From positions 62,001-126,000 of the forward strand of contig CABPZE010000004.1 in assembly GCA_902461815.1 (NCBI GenBank): a stretch of DNA of 64,000 nt, in the 5' to 3' direction. Within the stretch, counting starts at the first letter, position 1, and every line of letters begins with the position of its first letter. The stretch comes from CAG-390 sp003523225 (GTDB lineage Bacteria; Bacillota; Clostridia; Oscillospirales; CAG-272). Below the pieces are notes generated by a model. It was not told the origin of the DNA. It was given only the letters and a program-made list of their open reading frames with translations, and ran no database searches. Position numbers and translations under genes: made by a program. Below are positions 43,004-51,917 of this stretch, one piece after another.

Positions 43004-44419
43004 TCAGATGTATTTGTTTTTGGGTCCGGCAGAGGCAAAGGCAAAAACGGTTATTGCGGAGCCGGAGCGGCAAAGTCCGAAGTGAGCTGCGGCGACATAA
43101 GGCTCGCAGTCGCGCACATATGCGTCAAGTCCCAAAATCAGCGGAATTGCCGAGCTGTCCTCTGTGGCGAGACTTCCGCAGACGGCGTAGCGAATAGCTT
43201 CTGTGGGTGCGCCGCACTCAACGAGGGGGCACGCCGCCGTTTCGAATGCCACGCGTATCGCACTTACCGGGTCAGGACCTGCGGCGCGCGCCGCTGAGAT
43301 CAAAAGCTGTGCTTCCGGGAAAAAGGCAATTTTCCCGCACTCGGTACGGTGTGCGTCAGAGCAGGGATTCCCGATAATATTGGCATCTGCGCTTCCCGGA
43401 ATCGGAGCGGATATTGCCGTCATTGACGCGTCGCGGTAAAATCTGAGCCGCCAAAGCAGGTCGGAAGGCAGATTGACCATTGTTTCAAGAGTGCGGCTTT
43501 CGCTGTTGGCGGAAGAAATAAGGAAGCCGTCGCCGAATACATCCCCAAAGGGAAATGCGCGTATGCCGGAGCCTTCAAAAATCTTGCCCGCACGGTCAAA
43601 GGCTTCCGGGCGTATTGCCGCAAGCACAGTTCCGCCGAAAGCATGGCAGAACGCCTCGGCGTGATCAGGTGCGCCGGGCAACATTGGAGTGTTCAGCCTT
43701 CCGCCGCGGCAGATTGCGGCAATGTCAAAAATAAGTCCGTATCCCGATTCGGGATAAAGCACCGGCTGGATGGCGGACATTGCAAGAGAGGCGGCGACAT
43801 GGGATATGCGCGCCGCAAAGACATCGGGAGCGCAGTCATCAGCAGGTGCAAGAAGTATCAACAGGTCTCCTTCACGTGCGGAAAAGCGCGCGGAAAGTCT
43901 TTTGCGTGACACAGCGATCCGAAAGCTGCCAGAGGCGGCAATGGCGCATGGCGAGGCACACATCGGTACTGTGGGCGACTGCTCCGAGGAAATACTGACG
44001 GTAAAGTCGGAGTGGCGGACGCCTGCGGCAGTGTAGGCAAGGTGAACAAGCGGCACGGGACGGAGCGAGGTCGCTGCCGCACCTGAGCGTATCTGTTCCT
44101 CAATGCATCGCCCGGTAAGATCCCCGAAAAGTGTCAGAAGAGCCGGATCATCCGAGCGCACTTCTTTCACCCTCAGGGCTGAGGGCATTTTTTTGGAAGC
44201 GCATATATACTCCGAGATAAAATACAGCTCGTCTGCGGTTGGGTCTCGCCTGAGCATACGAAGTATGCCGCACGCCGCGACAAATTCGTCCGGTGTGACG
44301 GCAAGCCTCAGATCTGCGCGTACAGCTTCAAGATATTCGCGGCTGGCTGTCCCGAAGCCGCTTACCGCTCCGCGGCGGCGTGGACTTGCAATATTGTATG
44401 TCTGATCGGTATCGTTCAT
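43004..44419 (-). CDS. PurL-like (AIR synthase-related) protein of unknown function
   Basis: A 471-residue protein without a confident family. Residues about 30-75 (LRLAVTPDEFVAACGILRML, then RRDPTADELYFI) resemble the linker of FGAM synthetase PurL, where RDPT-E is followed by the YWSDHCRHT active-site strand. Here that strand is replaced by ISEYICASKK, lacking the catalytic His. Later parts (GDLLILLAP, LPGAPDHAEAFCHAFGG) could be a decayed AIR-synthase fold. Real purL is over 700 residues, so this is not the pathway enzyme. It lies 22 nt after mtaB in the same operon. Confidence 0.55.
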   Translation of the reverse strand: MNDTDQTYNIASPRRRGAVSGFGTASREYLEAVRADLRLAVTPDEFVAACGILRMLRRDPTADELYFISEYICASKKMPSALRVKEVRSDDPALLTLFGDLTGRCIEEQIRSGAAATSLRPVPLVHLAYTAAGVRHSDFTVSISSEQSPTVPMCASPCAIAASGSFRIAVSRKRLSARFSAREGDLLILLAPADDCAPDVFAARISHVAASLAMSAIQPVLYPESGYGLIFDIAAICRGGRLNTPMLPGAPDHAEAFCHAFGGTVLAAIRPEAFDRAGKIFEGSGIRAFPFGDVFGDGFLISSANSESRTLETMVNLPSDLLWRLRFYRDASMTAISAPIPGSADANIIGNPCSDAHRTECGKIAFFPEAQLLISAARAAGPDPVSAIRVAFETAACPLVECGAPTEAIRYAVCGSLATEDSSAIPLILGLDAYVRDCEPYVAAAHFGLCRSGSAITVFAFASAGPKNKYI

Positions 44420-44441
44420 TTTCTTACCTTTACATCATATA

Positions 44442-45794
44442 TCAGTTCACGGCAAGAGTGCCGAGGCAGAGCGAACCATATTCAAAGGAATTATCCTCGG
44501 CTATGCCGCAGAGCTTTACGGGAAGCATCCTTCCGTGCAGATTTTCCGAGGATGGAACGTGCACCTCAATGAATGAATCGGTGTGTCCCGAGGAAATGCT
44601 TCCGTCAAAGGTTTCAAACAGCACACGTGTCAGCGGGGAATCGGCTATCGTTTCGCGGAGTATGTCTTTCCTTATTTCCTGCTGAAGCTCCGAAAGCACA
44701 GCGGCGCGGCGGTGCTTTTCGTTTTCCGGTATCTGCCCCGGCATTGACGCCGCCGGAGTTCCCTTGCGCTGTGAATACGGGAAAATATGAGCCGCAAGAA
44801 AGCGAGCGTTTTTCATAAAGTCAAGAGTCTCGGAAAAATCCGCTTCTGTTTCTCCCGGAAAGCCGACGATAACGTCGCAGGTGAACTGCACACCGGGAAT
44901 TGCCGCCCGCAGGTCGTCAAGCACTCGCATTGCGCGCTCCGCGTTGTATTTGCGGCGCATTGCGGCAAGCGTGCGCGAGCATCCGCTTTGAAGCGAAATA
45001 TGAAAATGCGGCGCAAGCGAGGAAAGCCCGGAGATCTTCTTAATAAATTCCGCGCGGAGCAGGGACGGCTCAAGAGAACCGAGCCTTATCCTTACATCGC
45101 CTCCCGAAGCCTCGGGAAGCGCGTCAATGTCGCAAAGCAGTCCTTCGAGCGTGGTGTTTTCAAGGTCTTTGCCATACGAGGCGACCTCAATTCCGGTTAT
45201 AACTATCTCCCGTGTCCCTCCGCGCACAAGGGAAGCGACCTCAGAGAGCACCTCAACCGCCGGCTTTGATCGTACCGGTCCGCGTGCGTCCGGAATAATG
45301 CAGTAGGAACAGCGGTTTTCGCAGCCGTCCTCGATCTTAACGTAAACACGTGTGCGCGAGAAGGAGGAGATATTCATCGGCTCAAAGGTACTGCCGTCAA
45401 GCGGAGCGACATCTTTTGACGGTCGTGTGTTTCTGCCTTCCGCCACAAGGCGGTCAAGCTCGTCAACCGCGGCGAGCTTGCGCGAATTGCCGACGACGGC
45501 ATCAACTCCGGCAATGGCGGCTACCTCGTCTGCCGACGTCTGCGCAAGGCATCCGGTGACGATTATGAACGCGTCGGGGGAGCGGCTGCGCAGCCTTCGT
45601 ATCATCTGCCGCGACTTGCGCGCAGCCTCTGCGGTTACGGTACAGGTATTGATAATGTACGCTCCGCATGGCTCATCGGGAGAAATCACGGTGTATCCGC
45701 GCCGTGACAGCTCCTCTGCCGCCGCTTCGCTTTCGTATTGGTTTACTTTACAGCCGAGCGTGAGAATGCCGACTGTGGGTTTTATATCATTCAT
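44442..45794 (-). CDS. mtaB: tRNA t6A37 methylthiotransferase MtaB
   Basis: A 450-residue radical SAM methylthiotransferase that converts t6A37 to ms2t6A37 in tRNA. The N-terminal UPF0004 domain has cluster Cys in LGCKVNQYES (about 14), NTCTVT (about 50) and TGCLAQ (about 83). The radical SAM site is CENRCSYCIIP (about 158). A TRAM domain lies at about 385-445. GAAGG precedes the ATG by 8 nt. First gene of a two-gene operon. Confidence 0.93.
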   Translation of the reverse strand: MNDIKPTVGILTLGCKVNQYESEAAAEELSRRGYTVISPDEPCGAYIINTCTVTAEAARKSRQMIRRLRSRSPDAFIIVTGCLAQTSADEVAAIAGVDAVVGNSRKLAAVDELDRLVAEGRNTRPSKDVAPLDGSTFEPMNISSFSRTRVYVKIEDGCENRCSYCIIPDARGPVRSKPAVEVLSEVASLVRGGTREIVITGIEVASYGKDLENTTLEGLLCDIDALPEASGGDVRIRLGSLEPSLLRAEFIKKISGLSSLAPHFHISLQSGCSRTLAAMRRKYNAERAMRVLDDLRAAIPGVQFTCDVIVGFPGETEADFSETLDFMKNARFLAAHIFPYSQRKGTPAASMPGQIPENEKHRRAAVLSELQQEIRKDILRETIADSPLTRVLFETFDGSISSGHTDSFIEVHVPSSENLHGRMLPVKLCGIAEDNSFEYGSLCLGTLAVN

Positions 45795-45828
45795 AAAGTT
45801 ACCTTCAAGTGGAGTTTTTGATTATTAT

Positions 45829-45857
45829 ATTGTAGCATAAAAAATGCGGATTGTAAA
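45829..45857 (-). promoter_or_regulatory. Promoter of mtaB operon
   Basis: On the minus strand: TTTACA (45857-45852), 17-bp spacer, TACAAT (45834-45829). Confidence 0.7.
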
Positions 45858-45979
45858 GAAATTACCGTAAGAGAGGCAGCTTGCAGCGTAAAAATCAATA
45901 TTCTTTCGCAAAAATGCATATCAGCGCCCGGAAAAAACAGAAAATATGCTCTGCGGTGCGAAAAAAATTTCAAAAAGTA

Positions 45980-46008
45980 TTGCAAAATCCGTTCCGATAT
46001 GATATAAT
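45980..46008 (+). promoter_or_regulatory. Promoter of rpmE
   Basis: TTGCAA (45980-45985), 17-bp spacer, TATAAT (46003-46008). Confidence 0.8.
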
Positions 46009-46060
46009 ATAGCGTAATTGCGATAACAGGCAGCATTTTATACGAAGCGAGGTGTTAAAA

Positions 46061-46276
46061 GTGAAAGAGGGTATCCATCCTAAATACGAGGAAGTCACCA
46101 TCCGGTGCGCTTGCGGTGAGACCGTTCGCACCCGTTCGACCAACCCTAAGGGCGGAGAAATCAAGGTTGAAATTTGCTCAAAGTGCCATCCTTTCTTTAC
46201 CGGTAAGCAGAAATTCGTTGACGCCGGCGGCAGAGTTGATAAATTCAAAAAGAGACTCGAGGCAAGCAGCAAATAA
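46061..46276 (+). CDS. rpmE: 50S ribosomal protein L31
   Basis: A 71-residue L31 of the zinc-binding form: CACGE near 16 and CSKCHPFFTGKQKFVDAGGR at about 37-56. GTG start at 46061 with GAGGTG 6 nt before it; a GTG 9 nt upstream is less well placed. Own promoter, followed by a terminator before hflX. Confidence 0.95.
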   Translation: MKEGIHPKYEEVTIRCACGETVRTRSTNPKGGEIKVEICSKCHPFFTGKQKFVDAGGRVDKFKKRLEASSK

Positions 46277-46293
46277 GCTTTGTAACGAATGCG

Positions 46294-46348
46294 GGGACAA
46301 GTTGTGCGCAGAGATGTGGCGGCTTGTCCCTGCTTTCTTTTCCTTCTC
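46294..46348 (+). terminator. Terminator between rpmE and hflX
   Basis: GGGACAAG / CTTGTCCC (46294-46330) with a 21-nt loop, followed by TGCTTTCTTTTCCTTC. Readthrough could supply hflX, which has no separate promoter that I see. Confidence 0.65.
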
Positions 46349-46383
46349 CTTTAGGAATTTCACATAAGAAAGGAAACAAAGCA

Positions 46384-47667
46384 ATGACAATGAACAATAT
46401 TGAAGAAGAAAAAAAGACCGGCACGGCAGTGCTTGTGGGGGTCGATACCTCCGACATGAAGGATGGCGAATGCGAGATATCTCTTGATGAACTTGCTCGC
46501 CTTGCCGAGACAGCCGGGGCTGAGGTGGCGGCGAGGCTGGTGCAGACAAGAGACAAGCCGGACGTCCGCACAGTTATAGGCAGCGGCAAGGTTGCCGAGC
46601 TTAAGACGATATGCGAAGAATGCGGAGCGGAGCTTTGCGTATTTGACTGCGAAATGACCCCGTCGCAGATAAGAAATGTGGAGGATGAGCTGGGGGACGT
46701 CCGCGTGATCGACCGCTCGATGCTCATTCTTGACATATTTGCACTTCATGCCGCGACTGCGGAAGGAAAGCTGCAGGTCGAACTGGCTCAGCTGAAATAT
46801 ACCGCGCCGAGGCTTGTCGGAAAGGGCAAGCAGCTTTCAAGGCTTGGCGGCGGTATAGGTACACGCGGTCCGGGTGAGTCAAAGCTGGAATCAGACCGGC
46901 GTCACCTTTCAAGGCGTATTGCGGCACTGGAGGAGGAGCTTGACGCGGTTGAAAACACCCGGCGCACCACACGTGCGGCGCGTGAGCGCAGCGGTCTTGC
47001 GCGGGTTGCTATTGTCGGATACACCAACGCGGGGAAATCCACCCTGCTTAATCGTCTGACCGACGCGGGGATACTTGCCGAGGATAAGCTGTTTGCGACT
47101 CTTGATCCCACGACGCGCAAGTTTACTCTGCCGGGCGGAGAGAGCGTACTGCTGACCGATACGGTCGGATTTATCAGAAGGCTTCCGCATCATCTTGTCA
47201 AGGCGTTCCGCTCAACGCTTGAGGAAGCGGCACTTGCTGATATCCTTTTGCATATCGTCGATGCATCAGATCCCGAGTATCCTCAGCAGATGCGCGTGAC
47301 CGAGGATCTGCTTGCGGAGCTGGGTGCTGGCGGCAAGCCGACGCTTGTGGTTTACAACAAGTGCGACCGCGAGGCGGAGGGAATACCCATGCCTACCCTT
47401 GTCCCGAACGGAGTAAACCGCGCCGTATGCGTTTCTGCGCTCACAGGCGAGGGAATTGAACAGATGGTAGGAATGCTTGAGGATATAGTGCGCGAGGGAA
47501 AGGTGCGCGTTTGCTTCCGGTTCCCCAACAGCGAAGCGGGATTGCTTAACACTCTTTACCGTCTTGCGGCGGTGGAAAATGTTGAGTACGGCGACGAGTA
47601 TATAACCGCTGAAGCGATAGCTGACGCAAAAACACGCGGCATTCTTGCGGCATACGAAATAAAATGA
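46384..47667 (+). CDS. hflX: GTPase HflX
   Basis: A 427-residue ribosome-binding GTPase that splits stalled 70S ribosomes. HflX N-terminal domain with TVIGSGKVAEL (about 60) and KGKQLSRLGGGIGTRGPGE (about 143), coiled region, then the G domain: GYTNAGKST (G1, about 208), DTVGFIRRLPH (G3) and VYNKCD (G4). ATG at 46384 with AAAGGAAA upstream. Overlaps the yigZ start by 4 nt. Confidence 0.95.
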   Translation: MTMNNIEEEKKTGTAVLVGVDTSDMKDGECEISLDELARLAETAGAEVAARLVQTRDKPDVRTVIGSGKVAELKTICEECGAELCVFDCEMTPSQIRNVEDELGDVRVIDRSMLILDIFALHAATAEGKLQVELAQLKYTAPRLVGKGKQLSRLGGGIGTRGPGESKLESDRRHLSRRIAALEEELDAVENTRRTTRAARERSGLARVAIVGYTNAGKSTLLNRLTDAGILAEDKLFATLDPTTRKFTLPGGESVLLTDTVGFIRRLPHHLVKAFRSTLEEAALADILLHIVDASDPEYPQQMRVTEDLLAELGAGGKPTLVVYNKCDREAEGIPMPTLVPNGVNRAVCVSALTGEGIEQMVGMLEDIVREGKVRVCFRFPNSEAGLLNTLYRLAAVENVEYGDEYITAEAIADAKTRGILAAYEIK

Positions 47668-48329
47668 GTCAGCCCGACATCCGGGCGGAAGAAGTGGAGT
47701 GTTTTATGGGGTTTGAACCATATACCACACTGAGCGGCAGGGGAGAAAGCCTTTACGAGGATCGCCGCTCGGAATTTCTCGGCGTCGCCGTTCCGGTTGA
47801 ATCGGAAGCGGCGGCGACGGAGTTCATCAGAAGCATAAAAAAGCAGCACCCCGACGCGCGGCACAATGTTTGGGCGTATACGCTCCGTTCGGGGGCTGAA
47901 AGATACTCCGACGACGGCGAGCCTCAGGGCAGCGCCGGAATGCCTGTGCTTGAGGTGCTGCGCAAGACCGGAGTGTGTGACGCCGCTGTGGTGGTTACCC
48001 GCTATTTCGGCGGGATACTTCTGGGAACGGGCGGGCTTTTGCGCGCTTATTCCGGTGCTGCCAAGCAGGCGATAGAGGATGCCGGGTGCGTGAGGATGAT
48101 CCCGCGCTCGCTCTTGAGCCTTACCTGCGGGTATGCCGACCACCAGAAGATAACTCTGGAGCTTCCGCGCTTCGGCGCTGAGGTGGATTCCGTGGATTTC
48201 GGCGGGGAGGTCAGCATTGTTATCTCGGCGCGCTCCGAAGTTGCAGGCGCGCTGTCTGACCGTATTACCGAAATGACGGCGGGCAGAGTGCGGACGGTTG
48301 ACGCCGGAACAAAATACGGCAGGGAATAA
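47664..48329 (+). CDS. YigZ/IMPACT family protein
   Basis: A 221-residue protein of the IMPACT (UPF0029) family. Signature segments are RRSEFLGVAVPV (about 33), ARHNVWAYTL (about 67), RYSDDGEPQGSAGMP (about 82-96) and VVTRYFGGILLGTGGL (about 112-127). In eukaryotes IMPACT controls GCN2; the bacterial role is unknown. It is coupled to hflX by the ATGA overlap. A start at 47706 (MGFEPY) is possible and would give the usual N-terminus. Confidence 0.88.
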   Translation: MSQPDIRAEEVECFMGFEPYTTLSGRGESLYEDRRSEFLGVAVPVESEAAATEFIRSIKKQHPDARHNVWAYTLRSGAERYSDDGEPQGSAGMPVLEVLRKTGVCDAAVVVTRYFGGILLGTGGLLRAYSGAAKQAIEDAGCVRMIPRSLLSLTCGYADHQKITLELPRFGAEVDSVDFGGEVSIVISARSEVAGALSDRITEMTAGRVRTVDAGTKYGRE

Positions 48330-48479
48330 TTGACATTGCTTTTTCAACGAAAAAGTTTTTCTGTGAAATTTTTTCTACGAAAAAAGAGTTTTTTATAAAA
48401 AAATCGCGCCGAAAAGAGGATTTCGGCATTTTTGCGCGTATATTATTTATGTAAGGCGAAATTAAGGAAGGAGAAAGGC

Positions 48480-50279
48480 ATGATCCCGCGCGAAACGATT
48501 GAAGAAATAGTCGCCCGCAGTGACATTGAACAGATAATCGGAAGCTATGTGACACTTAAACGCGCAGGTTCTAACCTTGTCGGCATCTGCCCCTTCCATA
48601 ATGAAAAATCTCCGTCCTTTACCGTGTTTGCAAACGATCAGTCGCCGCATTTTTACTGCTTCGGCTGCGGAGCGGGCGGGGATGTGGTCACGTTTATCCG
48701 TAAGATCGAAAATCTTGACTACGTTGCGGCAATTGAATTTTTGGCGGCGAAGGCGGGTATCGAAATTCCGCGTGACGCAACCGAAGCCCGCGAGGCGGTA
48801 TCTCGCAAGCGCGTGCTTGATATGAACCGCGCGGCGGCAAAGTTTTATCACAAATGCCTTTATGACCCGAAGTACGGTGGAGCAGCGCTTGAATATCTTT
48901 GCGGTACACGCCAGCTATCGGGGTCGGTTATAAAGCATTTCGGACTTGGGTATTCCCCAAATGATTTCGGGATGCTGACGTCGTATCTTAAAAGCCTCGG
49001 ATATACCGAGGAGGAGATGACGGCGGGATTTCTGTGCGGGAAAAGCGCCAAAAGCGGCAGGCACTATGATTATTTCCGCAACCGAGTGATGTTTCCTATC
49101 ATTGATGTTGCGGGCAACGTGGTCGCCTTCGGCGGTCGCGTTATGGATGATTCAAAGCCCAAATACCTTAACACCTCGGACACGCCGGCATTCAAAAAGA
49201 GCCGAAACCTTTTTGCGCTGAATTTTGCAAAGAACAAATGCGCCGAAAGGATGATACTTTGCGAGGGCTATATGGACGTTATCGCCCTGCACGCAGCCGG
49301 ATTTGAAAATGCGGTGGCAACGCTCGGCACGGCCATCACCGAGGAACACGCCCGCATTATGGCGAAGTACACCAAGGAAGTGATAATCTGCTACGATTCC
49401 GACGACGCGGGCGTAAACGCCGCCAACAAGGCAATGCGCGTGTTGGGCGGCGTCGGAGTTAATGTCAGGGTGCTGAAGGTCGAGGGCGCCAAGGACCCGG
49501 ACGAGTATATTAAGAAATACGGCGGAGCGTCTTTTTCTAACCTGATAGACAGAAGCCGCACGGGATTTGAATTCAAGTCTGAGGCGGTATTTGCAAAATA
49601 CGATATAAAGGATCAGCAGGGCAGGCTGAAAGCCGCCGAGGAGCTTGTAAAAATAATTTCCGAGTATTATTCAAGCGTTGAACGCGAAATCTACATATCG
49701 CGGGCGGCAGAAAAGCTGGCTCTGCCTGCAGATGTCATAAAGCGCGACGTGGAGCACGAACGTGCTCTGAGGAAAAAGGAGCATTCCGCGGAGCTGAGCC
49801 GGGCGGCGTCCGCGTCAATACGCGACTTCGGAGACAGGGTGAATCCTGATGCGGCAAAAAATCCCCGCGCGGCGTCAGCCGAGGAAACTGTACTGGGGCT
49901 TCTTTTACTTTATGAATCGCATCGCGAGGCGGTGATGTCAGGAAAAGTCAGACTTGAAAGCGGAGATTTCTTTACTGACTTGGGCAGGCGGGCGTTTGAT
50001 GCAATTTGTGCACTTCACGGAAGCGACCGCGGTTTTGATTTCACACTCCTCGGAGAGAGCTTTTCCACCGATGAAATAAGCCGGCTTGAACGTTGCCGCA
50101 AACGCCGTGAGCAGCTTTCCGAAAACGGGCTTGACGTGCTTGAGGCGGCGGCGGAAGTGCTGCGCCGGGAGCATACAAAGGACAGTGAAAATGTCAGCCT
50201 TGCTGACGAGCTTGAAGCAAAACGGCGCGCGCTGGCAGCCCTCAAGGATAAAAACGCTAAAACAGGAAATAATTTATAA
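48480..50279 (+). CDS. dnaG: DNA primase DnaG
   Basis: A 599-residue primase. CHC2 zinc finger CPFHNEKSPSF ... FYCFGCGAGG (about 40-69); catalytic core; Toprim motifs LCEGYMDVI (about 262) and CYDSDDAG (about 305); and a C-terminal helicase-binding part. It makes RNA primers at the replication fork. GGAAGGAG is upstream of the ATG at 48480. With rpoD downstream it forms the macromolecular synthesis operon. The 150-bp gap before it is A/T-rich, with no clear promoter. Confidence 0.96.
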   Translation: MIPRETIEEIVARSDIEQIIGSYVTLKRAGSNLVGICPFHNEKSPSFTVFANDQSPHFYCFGCGAGGDVVTFIRKIENLDYVAAIEFLAAKAGIEIPRDATEAREAVSRKRVLDMNRAAAKFYHKCLYDPKYGGAALEYLCGTRQLSGSVIKHFGLGYSPNDFGMLTSYLKSLGYTEEEMTAGFLCGKSAKSGRHYDYFRNRVMFPIIDVAGNVVAFGGRVMDDSKPKYLNTSDTPAFKKSRNLFALNFAKNKCAERMILCEGYMDVIALHAAGFENAVATLGTAITEEHARIMAKYTKEVIICYDSDDAGVNAANKAMRVLGGVGVNVRVLKVEGAKDPDEYIKKYGGASFSNLIDRSRTGFEFKSEAVFAKYDIKDQQGRLKAAEELVKIISEYYSSVEREIYISRAAEKLALPADVIKRDVEHERALRKKEHSAELSRAASASIRDFGDRVNPDAAKNPRAASAEETVLGLLLLYESHREAVMSGKVRLESGDFFTDLGRRAFDAICALHGSDRGFDFTLLGESFSTDEISRLERCRKRREQLSENGLDVLEAAAEVLRREHTKDSENVSLADELEAKRRALAALKDKNAKTGNNL

Positions 50280-50422
50280 GAAACGGCGGGCGTACCGGAA
50301 ATCTGTGTACTGTGTTTGCCGCATATGCGTAATTGCGGCGGTGCGTTGAGCTTGTATCAAAAAATTATTCTGACATATATTTTTCCGCGGTGCATCCGCG
50401 CACATACCGAAAGGAAATCAAA

Positions 50423-51535
50423 ATGAACGAAAACGAAAAGAACATGGATGTAAACGAGCTTATCGAAAAAGGCAAGAACGGAAGCCTTTCCGATAGCGAC
50501 TTTGAGGATGCTTTGGATGATCTTGATTATGATATAGACAAGATGGACAAGGTTTACGACGCGCTTGAGGACGGCGGAATTTCCCTGACCGGAGAAATGT
50601 CAAACTCCGAAATGGATAAGATCGAGAATGAGGTCGAAAATTTCGGTGTCGGTGAGAATATGGAGCGCATCCTGGAGCAGGAGGGGCTTACTATCGACGA
50701 CCCGGTGCGTATGTACCTCAAGGAGATCGGACGTGTTCCGCTGCTTGACTCGGAAAGCGAGCTTGAGCTTGCCAAGGTCATGACCGATGAGACAAAATCC
50801 GCCGAGGAAAGACAGGCGGCACAGGACAAGCTGGTCGTTGCCAACCTTCGTCTTGTTGTCAGCATTGCAAAAAGATATGTCGGCAAGGGAATGTTCTTCC
50901 TCGATCTGATCCAGGAGGGAAATCTCGGTCTGATGAAGGCGGTCGAAAAGTTTGATTACACCAAGGGATACAAGTTTTCGACATATGCAACCTGGTGGAT
51001 ACGCCAGGCAATTAACCGCGCGATCGCAGATCAGGCGCGCACCATCAGAATACCTGTGCATATGGTTGAAACGATCCATAAGGTCAATCGCTACCAGCGT
51101 CAGATGCTTCAGGAGCTGGGACGTGAGGCGACCGCAGATGAGATCGGAGAAAAGATGGGCATGAGCGCCGAAAAGGTGCGCGAGATTATGAAGATCGCAC
51201 AGGAGCCGGTATCTCTTGAAACGCCTATCGGCGAGGAAGAGGATACTCATCTGGGCGATTTCATACCCGACGATGAAACTCCCGCTCCGGCAGACGCCGC
51301 GTCTCAGACCATTCTGCGCGAGGTGCTTGACCGCGAGCTTCACACGCTTACACCGCGTGAGGAGCATGTGATAAAGCTGCGCTTCGGTCTTTACGACGGA
51401 AGATGCCGCACGCTGGAAGAGGTCGGCAAGGAATTTGACATTACACGTGAGCGTATTCGTCAGATCGAGGCTAAGGCGCTGAGAAAGCTGCGTCATCCCA
51501 GCCGTGCAAGACACCTTCGTGGATTTATTGACTGA
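50423..51535 (+). CDS. rpoD: Primary sigma factor RpoD (SigA)
   Basis: A 370-residue group 1 sigma factor. A short, acidic region 1.1 replacement (1-85) precedes region 1.2 (DDPVRMYLKEIGRVPLL, about 92-108), region 2 with KFSTYATWWIRQAINR, region 3 and region 4.2 with TRERIRQIEAKALRKLRHP. It directs RNA polymerase to the TTGACA/TATAAT promoters seen all over the window. AAAGGAAA precedes the ATG at 50423. Confidence 0.96.
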   Translation: MNENEKNMDVNELIEKGKNGSLSDSDFEDALDDLDYDIDKMDKVYDALEDGGISLTGEMSNSEMDKIENEVENFGVGENMERILEQEGLTIDDPVRMYLKEIGRVPLLDSESELELAKVMTDETKSAEERQAAQDKLVVANLRLVVSIAKRYVGKGMFFLDLIQEGNLGLMKAVEKFDYTKGYKFSTYATWWIRQAINRAIADQARTIRIPVHMVETIHKVNRYQRQMLQELGREATADEIGEKMGMSAEKVREIMKIAQEPVSLETPIGEEEDTHLGDFIPDDETPAPADAASQTILREVLDRELHTLTPREEHVIKLRFGLYDGRCRTLEEVGKEFDITRERIRQIEAKALRKLRHPSRARHLRGFID

Positions 51536-51693
51536 TTTTATTACGTGTGATGCTTTTTGGAAACGACAAATCATACAATTTGTGTCGAAAAAGTTAAAAA
51601 TATTGTCGTTCGGTAAATAAAATGTCTGCGTCTCAAACGGATGAGGGAACTATTTCTTTTTTTGCTTATTGCACAAAAATCAATAGTAAAAAG

Positions 51694-51784
51694 TGTTGGA
51701 TCAAACAAAAAAATCGTTGGATTGCTTAAATCGCTTGTTGTTCATTAGTGTATTATGCACAAGAAAATCCAACATCTAATGTTC
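51694..51784. repeat. GTTGGAT repeats in the rpoD-lipoprotein gap
   Basis: TGTTGGAT (51694-51701) and GTTGGAT (51716-51722) as direct repeats, with the inverted copy ATCCAACA at 51777-51784, in a 382-bp A/T-rich gap. The remaining stretch shows only the promoter at 51834. Operator or remnant; undecided. Confidence 0.35.
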
Positions 51785-51833
51785 TGTCCGACCCGCGAAG
51801 CATATAATTTACAAATGCTGCCGATAAATCAAC

Positions 51834-51862
51834 TTGACAGTATTCATTTTTTGGTGTAAAAT
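51834..51862 (+). promoter_or_regulatory. Promoter of the 608-residue lipoprotein gene
   Basis: TTGACA (51834-51839), 17-bp spacer, TAAAAT (51857-51862). A GCGCGC/GCGCGC hairpin lies at 51877-51894 in the leader. Confidence 0.75.
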
Positions 51863-51917
51863 ATAATACAAACAGTGCGCGCAGCGGAGCGCGCCCCTTC
51901 AAGGAGGACCCGCAATT

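Noticed and set aside
43004..44419. Annotation as functional purL
   Set aside because: Too short, lacks the catalytic His strand and the glutaminase domain. Only a weak local similarity to the PurL linker is visible.
48330..48479. Promoter or structured RNA before dnaG
   Set aside because: The stretch is rich in A- and T-runs and contains TTGACA-like and TATATT-like pieces, but none at acceptable spacing.
51694..51784. Attachment sites (attL/attR) formed by the GTTGGAT repeats
   Set aside because: They are only 7-8 bp, lie on the chromosomal side of the lipoprotein gene and are not placed at the apparent island edge.
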